From Membranipora membranacea (taxonomy: Eukaryota > Bryozoa > Gymnolaemata > Cheilostomatida > Membraniporidae), in assembly GCA_914767715.1 (NCBI GenBank), contig OU612075.1, positions 18,848,001-18,912,000 on the forward strand: a stretch of DNA of 64,000 nucleotides, given 5' to 3'. The notes below the pieces were generated by a model. That model was not told where the DNA came from and ran no database searches. It saw nothing but the letters and a program-made list of their open reading frames with translations. Position numbers and translations under genes: made by a program. How positions within the stretch are numbered: position 1 is the first letter of the stretch; each line of letters opens with the position of its first letter. Shown here one piece after another: positions 32,446-43,300 of this stretch.

Positions 32446-35400
32446 GTGCGCCTCTTCCTAATGCTGTTACGACTGGCACTTCGTTTGATGTTGGAGAAGA
32501 AACTTGTGTATCGGTTCTTTCAACTTCAACTGCCCCAGTGTCGTTCAGTATTTCAGATGGTGCTGATCTTACTGATGCTAATGGTGATGGTGCTGAGCTG
32601 CCAAGCTCTGCACTTACTGCCGGAAGTAAGTTACATTTTATCAAAGTTAACGTTTTGCCGCCCTTATTGGATGTAAAAAATGCAGAAAGTGCCCGCCTGA
32701 GGAATTTATGCAAACAATGTAGAGCTTAAGAAATTAACAATTGTGGGCCTGCAGTGATGCCAATTTGATGGACATAAGCAATCGATGCAGACTACAAAAT
32801 CTATATTTATTTGAAGCTGATGGGCCGACCGTGTTAGATACATTCTACACCCCTCCCTTAGCCCCTGAGATTCCATGTTTGGTTGAAACTCCTGTGACAT
32901 GCTCACCAGATCGAGGGCTGAGTTGTACAGGTGGCTTAAACTCATTGTATACAACAATCACGGTCACACCATTGCCTGTGAGTATTAGCAGATCAACTCC
33001 TTCTTGCTTAATCTTTACTAAGACATTCTTGAGTTCACGCCCCTACAGGTATACTGGTTTAAGAATTAAGTTTGAGGATATGTTGGTTTTGGTACTTTGT
33101 TAAAGCATGTGTCCAAACAAGCTGTAAAAGGAAAAATTGCTGTCATCTCCAGCTTCCCTAAAGTAAGCAGATAGGTGGCCTTAGGTAACCATCAAAATTC
33201 TATCCTGTGTATCAATTACAGTGCCAAGTTAATGGTATAGATAAGCTATTCTCACAGCAAAAACTCAAAAAGGAGAATTCTTCCACCATCAAACCATCTC
33301 TATTCTTTCTTCTTAACAAATCAGCAGCTATAATAAAAATCTAACTAAAAATCTGTCTTTCTATTACAGTGCCCAGTTGCAGGTGGTTGGTCACAATGGG
33401 CTCATACAACATCAACATGCTCTGTACTGTAACTTGTGGTGATGGAACAGGTTTAAGAACAAGGGAATGTACCAACCCTGCACCAGAAGGCTGTGGTCTA
33501 GAATGTATTGGTGTAGATGAAGAGACAGCAGCCACAACTTGTTATCTTGGTCCAGTGAGTATACAAATAAGCTTAGCTCTATAACAATAATTTTTATTGT
33601 TAAGATGAAAGATTCATTAGCCTTATATCTTTAACATTCCGACAGCGTAATTGACATGTTTAGCAACACCAAATAAACTCCATGTGTGAAAGCACAGTGT
33701 TATATGACACTAATTCCTTCAAATGGAAACTGCATGAATCATTCCTTGTTTAATATCTAGATATATATGTTCCTTCATCCTGCGTATGATACTAAGCAGT
33801 ATTCAAATGGGTGAAGACTTGAAAAATCCATTTCTACGTAAGGCATTGTAATCTGTGACTTTAAGAAGTTGACTTGCAACGTACTAGTTATTGATGACTA
33901 GTGAAACCTATTTCAGTGCCCTGTGGATGGAGTATGGTCTACTTGGGCAGACACGACAACATGTTCAGTTACCTGTGGATCCGGCATGTTAACCCAAACC
34001 AGAACATGTACCCCACCAACTAATGGTGGGGTACATGTTTTAAACATATAAACTATCCATTAATTTGATTTTTTTATCAATGCTCATGTTATGAATTCCT
34101 GAAAGTAATTTTTGTTTTTTTAGTGTCCACTAGACGGATCCTGGTCGACGTGGGCACAAACGGGAACATGTGACTTAACCTGCAACACTGCTACTACAAC
34201 TGGAATGGCGTTGTTTATGAGAACATGTGATGGGCAAGTCGGTTCTGGAATGTTCTGTCCAGGACTAGACTCGATGATGATGCCGTGTGTCCCAGCTTTG
34301 GCAAGGGTAAATATTCATGTCATCAAAGACAAGTTATTATGAGGTGAATTTGTTTATTGTTCAATGATAAATATCATGCAGCAAGATGAAGAAGCTTGAG
34401 AGAGAAAACATCATAACAAACACAAATAAGTAATAAAGGTAAAAAAATATATGTTGGACCCGATTCCATCACATTTCCTGCCCACATCTTGCCTTGAGAG
34501 GAACAATTAAAAATCGTTTCTAACATAATGGCAACTGATACATGGTCTGAGAAGCTAGCATAATATTCCATTCCTTCAGCGCCCTATTTTGAGACAAAAT
34601 GTTCTGGACATGATACAAGAGAGTCATTGTGGTTATGCTCAATATTCTGCATAATGCTTCATGATGCTTCATACACAACTTTCAGTGCGCTATTGACGGA
34701 GGATATACACAATGGGTGACAGTTGGGTCTTGTTCTGAGACATGTGGAACAGGAAGGCAAACAAGACAGAGGACTTGTACTAATCCTGCTCCTCAGTTTG
34801 GTGGAGCTGACTGTTCATCATTAGGGTTGGCCATAGAAACAACCTTTCTGTGTGAGACAGGTGTTGAGGTAAGTAATTCTGTCCCAAGGATTTCAAAGTC
34901 ACTTTTTCTGCAGTGAGACTGTTGTAACTCAGAAGAAATAACTGAATGAAGCTGCATAAAAAAATTCAGTTGAAAATTTTTAAATTTTGTCAACTAGCTT
35001 AACTCGGAAAAATTAGTTCGGTTGCAACAAACACTTTCATCACACTCTTTCCAGTGTCCAGTGATAGGAGGGTATACACAGTGGTCTCAGGGTGCATGCT
35101 CTGTCACTTGTGGACCCGGAATGGCAACAAGAACTAGGACATGCACAATGCCATCGCCTTTGAATAATGGCGCAACATGTCCGGGGTCAGCCAGCGAAAC
35201 AACTACTTGCTTCACAACGACTGTAAGTTCACATTATATTTACAGCAGGGTCATCGAGAAATAAATTTGGGGAAAACATCAGATAGAGCTCACTGTATGA
35301 CAAGTGTAAAATAAATTGAGCTACGAAAGATACACCACCTTAATATGAAAAATAATCTTTATCCATGTTAACGGCTTTTACTCATAATTTTATTTTGATG

Positions 35401-37729
35401 AAATCATGCCAAATGTTTAAGCATTGAGATTGTGACAACTCGAACATCATATTCCAGTGCGATGTCAACGGTATGTGGGGAAGCTGGCAGGATGGAACTT
35501 GCTCTGATACATGCGGAGCTGGTAGTCAAACTGACACCAGAATGTGTTATAACCCAGCTAAAGTTGGATCTGGACTAGCATGTGTGGGGTCAGCTACCCG
35601 TACTGTATCATGTGATCGGGGTATCGTAAGTTTATCATTATGTTTCCTTCAGAGTAGCACAGACTTTTTAATCCTATCTATCTCAATTAAAAACAATATG
35701 CAGTTTTTCAGCTTCTTTTTATTCATGATATTACTTTGATTTTACTTTGCAGTGTAACGTTGATGGAGGATGGAGTGTATGGGCAAATTGAGCTTGCAGC
35801 GTCACATGTGGATCAGGAACCCTTACAAGAACTAGATCATGCTCTTCCCCTCCAAAGGCAGGTACTGGAGCTGATTGCCCAGGATTATCCACAGAAACAA
35901 TTGCATGCACAAGATCAGTAAGTATAACGTACTCCGTAGTCCATACTTGAGATCATAATGAAAAATTCATAGCACAAAACATGGACATGAAAACACATGG
36001 TTGGTGTACAAAATGATGTTACACTAGGAAGCTTTATTGACAAGTATCATAACCATAGTTTCGGATTCAGGGGAAACTCAGTTTGTCAGTGATTGAGGAG
36101 GCATTCAATGATCGCAAAAGGCAGAGGAATTTCTTCACATAGTGTATAAGGCCTATCTGCAATCTGTTTTAGATACATTTGATTCCAACCTATTCAGTTA
36201 TAACAAAAATATGGCTTTCATTACAATGTGCTGTGTGCTTGGATCTAGATATTTTCTTTCATGAATGGTCCTGAGATGTATTGAATAAAGAATCATTTGA
36301 TCAGATAAAATAATCAATATAAATATATCGAATGTTGCTCTCTATCTGATACAGTGTGATGGAAACTGGAGTAATTATGGCGATTATAGCACTTGCTCAA
36401 AGCCTTGTGGTGGTGGAACAAGAACACGAACTCGAACTTACACACGAACTTACACCAACCCTGCCCCAATAGCAGGTGGAAGCACTTGCCCAGGAAGTGA
36501 TACACAGAGTGCATCATGCAATACTCAGGTTTGTGCTTATATCAGCATCATTGTGTACTTTGGAATTGCATGAATATCAATGACACACTATTACCATAAC
36601 TATTATTATGTCAGCCAGAACTTAAATTGAAATTCATTTGACTTTTAATACATATTATGCATGTACCTAAATATGAATCGATATATATTTAACATGTACT
36701 AGAGGAAACTAAGCTAGGTCTTGCAGGGGCATTGATTGATAAAAACTTTAATTATTTACCCCACAGGTATGCGCAGGTGGTGGTAGCTCTCCAGGAACTG
36801 GTAGAGGTGGCTGCAGATCATCCTCTGGAAGATGCTCAGTAACATGTGGTACAGGGACTAGAGAAGTCAAGACACTGTGTAGCGGAAGCGGAGTGTTCGA
36901 AACTACATTTGTGGACTGTAATACACCGGTGAGTGAATATGGCAGAATATGAAGGTGGTTTAAACATTCAAAATGTGAAATTTAATTCAATAATTCTTTA
37001 CAGACACTAGCAAAGCAATTACACATAACGTTAACCAAATAATTATATATATATAACAAGATAATGAAAGTGTGGTTAATTTCACCACCCGAAATTACCC
37101 ACGCATTTTATCAACTGTCAACAGTAGTTTTTCTGCCTTGACAGTTAATCATTTCACTAATATATACAGGCATGCCCAGTGACAACTCCAGTAACAACTC
37201 TCGTAGTGATTGATCCACGTCAGAACGGTGGCTATGGACCATGGTCAAACTGGGGCTCTTGTTTAGTTACATGCAGAACACCTGGAATCCCAGCAACCCA
37301 GAGAGGTATAAGGGTTTGCAACAATCCTCCTCCTGAAAATAATGGACTGAGCTGTATCAATGGTGGATTAGGAGAGGCTGAAAGATCAAGAGAGTGTATC
37401 ATATCGGTAAGTCATCCCTCAATCACATATATAAATATATACCAGAAATCAATGGACCGTCCTGTTCTTTGGTATTTGAAATGATCCTCATCGTATATTT
37501 GATATTGTAGCAATGTGTAGTTACCGTTACTGACCCTACTTCAATTACCACATCCTTCGCACCTCTAGTGTGTGCGTATAATGAGAGAGTCTGCAAACAG
37601 GGTACACAATGCTGTCCCCGGCGTAACAGAGGCCAAAATGGAAACACTGGTAGAAAAAACAATCGTAAACGCAACAAGAACAACAGGAACAACAAGAGAA
37701 CCAGGGGAAAAGGGAACTCAAGAGGCTAG
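32446..37729 (+). pseudogene. TSP1-repeat gene, copy A (5'-truncated and disrupted)
   Basis: Exons: U1 32446-32625, U2 32817-32977, T1 33370-33554, T2 33917-34030 (cut short), T3 34124-34306, T4 34686-34868, T5 35055-35222, T6 35458-35625, T7 35753-35917, T8 36355-36528, T9 36767-36928, T10 37170-37406, and last exon 37511-37729 with TAG. T exons are phase 0-0 and encode TSP1 repeats with W..W and CS.TCG motifs; T9 lacks the Trp motif. The end is a basic Asn/Lys/Arg-rich tail (RKNNRKRNKNNRNNKRTRGK), likely heparin-binding. Defects: no exons 1-3, a 5-nt insertion CTGTA near 33426 in T1, T2 replaced after 34030, TGA at 35789-35791 in T7, and a Cys lost in T8, which also has a 12-nt insertion. 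The intact parent would be a secreted matrix or adhesion protein. Confidence 0.75.
34003..34039. repeat. Perfect 16-bp hairpin ending truncated exon T2
   Basis: AACATGTACCCCACCA (34003-34018), loop ACTAA, then its exact inverse TGGTGGGGTACATGTT (34024-34039). Copy B retains only the inner part of the hairpin and continues with normal exon sequence, so in copy A the outer arm was copied from the exon itself. Confidence 0.85.
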
Positions 37730-40242
37730 GATAGAGTCTTGTTAAGAAAAGACAAATGTTCCCATCAGACGCAGCAAACCGTCATGGGGCTCATTGAAGA
37801 TAACTTAAGTATAAACATTTCATTTTAACAACTGTCTAAACAACCATCAACTATTTTACTATATTGGAAAAATTGTCGTTGAAGCCATTGGAGATAACTG
37901 AAGTTTACATCTTTTTACAACAACTTTTGAAACAGCACTCAGCCATGATATTGAAACATTGCTTAGCTATTAATTTACTGCCATTCCGGTGACTTGCATC
38001 GGCAGTGATTGACAATTGTCGTCTGACAATTATTAATACAGACTGATCAAGATTACAAATGGAATTGTTAAACAACCAACAACTATTTTATGACATGCAA
38101 TAGGTTTCGGATGACTTTTCCTTGTCATAAATATATTTTATAAGCAATAAAAAATTTGTTGTAAAATTTGTGATAGCCTTCTCAGAAACAAACATATGTG
38201 AGCGATGCTTTTAGACATTTGTGAACTATAAGATAGTCGAAGATACTAAGTTCAGAGGTTATTTCCTATCGGTATGATGAAAGTAACCGGCGTTGTACTC
38301 CCACTGTATATAATATTCTCCACATGTTGGTGGATTGTCTGCCAATTGAGTGCAAACTAGTACACAGGGTACATAGCACCCCTGACACTGACACTGTGAT
38401 GACATCGATCAAGTAAAAAAGGTTTTGATTCGGCTAAATGCACCACTCAGACACATCGACGCACTAGTATTAGAGTGATCACAAAATTGTGGTGGGTAAG
38501 ATAAGATACCGTACCAATCGTAACATAATTCATACCTTTTTAAAAAGATTTGAATAATAATATCAAAAATTGTCTAGTGTGTTGTTTTATGCGCCAAAAG
38601 CACTATAATTTGGAGTTATATACCCTCGTTTTTGTATTGCATTTTGTTTTTCAGGATAATAGTTGTCAAGTAAAGTCAAGTCATCCTAGAAAAGGCCATG
38701 ATAGCTAGCATTTACACATGGTGGGCTGTCTTGGGAGTATATACAGTGTAATGAGTAAGTAACTAGTAGGAGGATGGGGCGCGTGGATAAACTGAGCTTG
38801 CAGTGTTCCATGAGGATCAGGGCCATCAGGAACTCTGACCAGAACTTGAACCTGCTCTAACCCTCCAAAGGCCAGTACTGGAGCTGTTGGTCAAGGATTA
38901 TCCACAGATACAATGACATGCAAAAATCCAGTGAGTATATTTTACACCTTATTAGGATACAGACACCTGACAGCGACACTGTGATGACATCAGTCAAGTA
39001 ACTAAGATTTTCATTTGGCTAAATGCACCACTCAGCCACATTGATGCACTAGTATTGGAGTGATCACAAAATTGTGGTGGGTAAGAAAAGATACCGTACC
39101 AATTGTAACATAATTATAACCTTTAAAAAATATTTAGCTAAATTTTAAAAATTGTCTAGTGTGTCGTTTTATGCGCCAAAAGCACTATAATTTGGAGTTG
39201 TATACCCTCGTTTTTGTATTGCATTTGGTTTTTCAGGATAATAGTTGTAGGATCAACATTTCCAGTGAGACTTATGATGACATAATTTGCATGATTTTTT
39301 ATCCAGTTCACAAACAACACCAGCTCTTGACATATTCTTTGACTAGTCAATGATCCCGGAACAAAAATATAGTGGTTTTGTTAAAAAACTGAGATTGTAA
39401 AAGTATTTGCTTGAGGAAATGTTCGCCTTTTTGCCTAGGATTTAAACAGTGAAACCTCATCACCTTAAAATCTTGTCTTAGCTAGTGAATATTGACATCA
39501 GCTAACATCAATTCACTCCAAACTTATCTCATCTTATCAACTTATCTCTATTTCATAAGTAATATTCAAAATATTCCTTTGACCAGCACAATCATGTTGA
39601 GCTCTGCCAACCTTCTGTTCAGCAAGGTGCTTGCAAATATATGCACATTTCCTTTCACCATTTTTGTCAATCATCACCGCTCCTGGCAGTGTTACAATAT
39701 TTACACTACCAAGATGGCATGGCTCAGCTGTTCTATGCTAACCATAGAGTGTGTCTTACATACTTTATACGGACATCCAAGTTATGGCGTCAATTTGAAG
39801 TCATATTAATAAAAACAAACCCACTTAGCTAGTTGAAACAGCCATAAGGAACGACAGCAGCCTGTGATATATACTTTAATGAGTATCGTACGAAATAAAC
39901 CAGGATGAACTACTGGTATGATTATAGATAAATTAATTAATTACTTTGTTAACGGATACTTGATTAACTAATTTCTGTAATGCGAAAGTTCTGGGAAGGA
40001 ATTAACCACACATATGTGGAAAACTAGAAATAAAGTTAGATTAGGGTACTTGGGTAAAGTTGAGTAGCACGTTCTTGTTATCCAGTTTGTGATTACCCCC
40101 CTTTCTAATCAACTTAAGGTTGGATTATACAAACCAATTGATTTCAGGGGTTTTTTAATCTCTTTTTATCTCTAATGATCAGCACATGGCCTAGATATTA
40201 TTTATGCAATCAGTACGTCAAACATCAAATTGAGATGGTCAT
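37730..40242. other. 3' flank of copy A with a relic TSP1 exon
   Basis: 3' untranslated-like sequence to about 38170. At 38765-38930 lies a decayed homologue of exon T7 (GGAGGATGGGGCGCGTGGAT, later CCTCCAAAGGCCAGTACTGG) that keeps a CCA|GTGAGT donor but has in-frame stops. The remainder is also present, with indels, after copy B (46.3-49.3 kb) and belongs to the duplicated unit. No other gene. Confidence 0.6.
38146..38151 (+). terminator. Polyadenylation signal AATAAA of copy A
   Basis: AATAAA lies 417 nt after the stop codon at 37727-37729, followed by T/G-rich sequence (TTTGTTGTAAAATTTGTG). The same signal is kept in copy B at 46704. Confidence 0.5.
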
Positions 40243-40250
40243 TATAAAAT
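40243..40250 (+). promoter_or_regulatory. TATA box of copy B
   Basis: TATAAAAT lies about 70 bp before the ATG. It is followed by the shared block CATCATTGCCTAGGTTGACT, which also follows the TATA box of copy C and is a plausible initiator region. Confidence 0.55.
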
Positions 40251-40313
40251 AAACCTCCGTGGGTGGGTATCATCATTGCCTAGGTTGACTGCTAACAGAG
40301 CTGCATCATTGAT

Positions 40314-43300
40314 ATGGCTTGGAATCTACTTGTTGCTGTTGGTAGTATCATATTTTAAGATAATTTATCTTGCAGCTACTTCTGCATTATCGATCTTAAT
40401 TCTCACTATCTCAGTAATCGATTATAACTGATAAAGGTTGAAAAGGTTCCAATTTTTGATGACCGTATTTGTTTCCTAATAGATTAGAAAACTAATAAAA
40501 CCAACAAACCAAAATCCATTATTGCGAAGCACCTTGTTTTTCGCCGTAAACCAGGAACAGCCCTGTCGACATATTTCATGCTCTTAAAAAGTTATTGAGT
40601 CAAACATACCACTGTGCCCTATAAATAAATGACAGAACATAGAAATGTAAGCATTGTACAATGGGAATACCTTTTATCACAATTTTAGAAGTACTACAAC
40701 AGAAGGTTTCATGACAACTGACCAGCTTTATCATATGAAAGCTGTTCAACCATATTGAAAATCTGACGGATAACATGTTTCCTAATCATTTTATTTGCTC
40801 TTTCATTTACAGGTATAGCTGTAATCTGTCTGACAGTATCAGCAAACTCTCAAACAAGTATGAAAATATTTCGTTTAACTCTTTAACAAAATGTGATATT
40901 GTTGACCAAATTGGGTACACATATATGCGACGACTCATAAAATTTCCCTGTGAGAAAATTGAGTTCAATTTTATACTGTAAAAATTTGACATTAAAATAT
41001 ATCAAGCATCATGCATGACTGCAATTCAATTAAAAATAAAAATGCCCATGCATTTATGGATGTTTGGATCTGCTCGCTTCAACATCTATGGTTAGCTATG
41101 GATGCAAGAAGATTCAAGACTCAAGTATGCAGGTTCCTCTGAAATGTCTTACATAACTCATGTCATTGGGGTAAAATGCTTTAGGTGTATCTGAATATTT
41201 CAGATGAATTTCAAAAGAGGCACAGATTGTATGGAGACAATAAATAAACTCATCTAAAAAACACAGAAAAACTCATCCCACTTCTTGCTTTCCTTTCCTT
41301 TCAAATTTGTTTCCGCCTGGGCATGTTATCCAATACTCTTTCCTATATTCAGTTGTGTAAGGATTTAATTATTTTTTTCTCTAACTTACTTTACTTTATA
41401 TATTTTTGCAGGTACGCCTCTTCCTAATACTGCTGGTGCGCCGTTTGATGTTGGAGAAGAAGCTTGTGTATCGGTTCTTTCAACTTCAACTGCCCCAGTG
41501 TCGTTCAGTATTTAAGATGGTGCTGATCTTACTGATGCTAATGGTAATGGTGTTGAGCTGCCAAGCTCTGAACTTACTGCCGGAAGTAAGTTACATTTTA
41601 TAAAAGTTAATGTTTTGCCGCCCTTATCGGATGTAAAAAATGCAGAAAGTGCACGTCTGAGGAATTTATGCAAACAATGTAAAGCTTAAGAAACTAACAA
41701 TTGTGGGCCTGCAGTGATGCCAATTTGATGGACATAAGCAATCGATGCAAACTACAAAATCTATATTTATTTGAAGCTGATGGGCCGACCGTGTTAGATA
41801 CATTCTACGACCCTACCGGTGTCCTTGAGATTGCATATTCGGTTGACACTCCTGTGACATGCTCACCAGATCGAGGGCTGAGTTGTACAGGTGGCTTAAA
41901 CTCATTGTATACAACAATCACGGTCACACCATTGCCTGTAAGTATAAGCAGATCAACTCTTTCTTGCTTAATCTTTGCTAAGACGATCTTGAGTTTACGC
42001 CCCTACAGGTTTAATGGTGTGAGAATAAAGTTTGAGGATATGTTGGTTTTGGTACTTTGTTAAAGCATGTGTCCAATCAAGCCGTTATAGGAATAAGTGC
42101 AGTCAGCAGATAGGTGGCTTCCGGTAACAATCAAAATTCTATCCTGTGTATCAATTACAGTGCCCTGTTGATGGTAGTTGGTCACCATGGGCTCACACAA
42201 CATCAACCTGCTCTGTAACTTGTGGTGATGGAACAGGTATAAGAACAAGAGAATGTACCAACCCTGCACCAGTAGGCTGTGGTTTGATGCGCGCAGGTGC
42301 AGATGTAGAGTCCGCAACCACAACTTGTAATCTTGGTCCAGTGAGTATACAAATAAGCTTAGCTCTATAACAATAATTTTTATTGTTAAGATGAAAGATT
42401 CATTAGCCTTATATCTTTAACATTCCGACAGCGTAATTGACATGTCTAGCAACACCAAATAAACTCCATGTATGAAAGCACAGTGTTATATGTCGCTATT
42501 CTCTTTAAATGGAAACTGCATAACTCATTCCTTGGCTAATATCTAGATATGTATGTTCCTGCATCTTGCGTATGATACTAAGCTGTTTCTGTTTCTTTTT
42601 TTTTAATCTATTTCTACGTTTGAGAACCAAGCATTGCAAGCTAGTATGGTTTGGTAAACTACTATTGCTGGTGTTTTTTTTTACCATTTCTTGATCATTT
42701 GGGGGTATCACATAAGGCATCGTAATCTGTGACTTTAAGAAGTTGATTTGAAACGTACTAGTTATTGATGATTAGTGAAACCTATTTCAGTGCCCTGTGG
42801 ATGGAGTATATGGTCTACTTGGACAGACACGACAACATGTTCAGTTACCTGTGGATCCAACGTGTTAACCCAAACCAGAACATGTACCCACCAACTAAGG
42901 GTGGGGCAGACTGTACAGGTGCAGCTACGCAGAATTCTGCAACAGTATGCGATGAAGGAGTTATGAGTCTATTTTGTCAACATTTATTATTCAAATAAAG
43001 TTTGAAATGTAGAAAATTAGTTCCACCCATTATTGATATCTTGGCTGAGCAGCTTGAATTTAAAAGTGCCTATGCTAATTTTAAGGGCGATATACAAGAG
43101 CCAAACATACTTTCAACGATTTTGGATCCTGGTCGACGTGGGCACAAGCGGGAACATGTGACTCAACCTGCAACACTGCTACTACAACTGGAATGGCGTT
43201 GTTTATGAGAACATGTGATGGGCAAGTCGGTTCTGGAATGTTCTGTCCAGGACTAGACTCAATGATGATGCCCTGTGTCCCAGCTTTGCCAAGGGTAAAT

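Noticed and set aside
32380-32676. Leu/Val-rich ORF across U1, resembling membrane segments
   Set aside because: It is the wrong frame of U1. The frame encoding APLPN...FDVGEE...SISDGADL has consistent phase with its neighbours and protein-like conservation between copies A and C.
32626-32729. Read-through of U1 into SKLHFIKVNVLPPLLDVKNA... as coding sequence, because it is similar in all copies
   Set aside because: The similarity is no greater than in other introns of these recent duplicates, and the frame ends in a stop while a consensus donor lies at its start.
32755-32977. U2 exon starting at the CCTGCAG acceptor (32754; also 41714 and 63763)
   Set aside because: That acceptor is out of phase with the strong GTAAGT donor of U1 and would put a TGA in copy C (63792-63794). 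TTTGAAG 62 bp downstream is in phase in all three copies.
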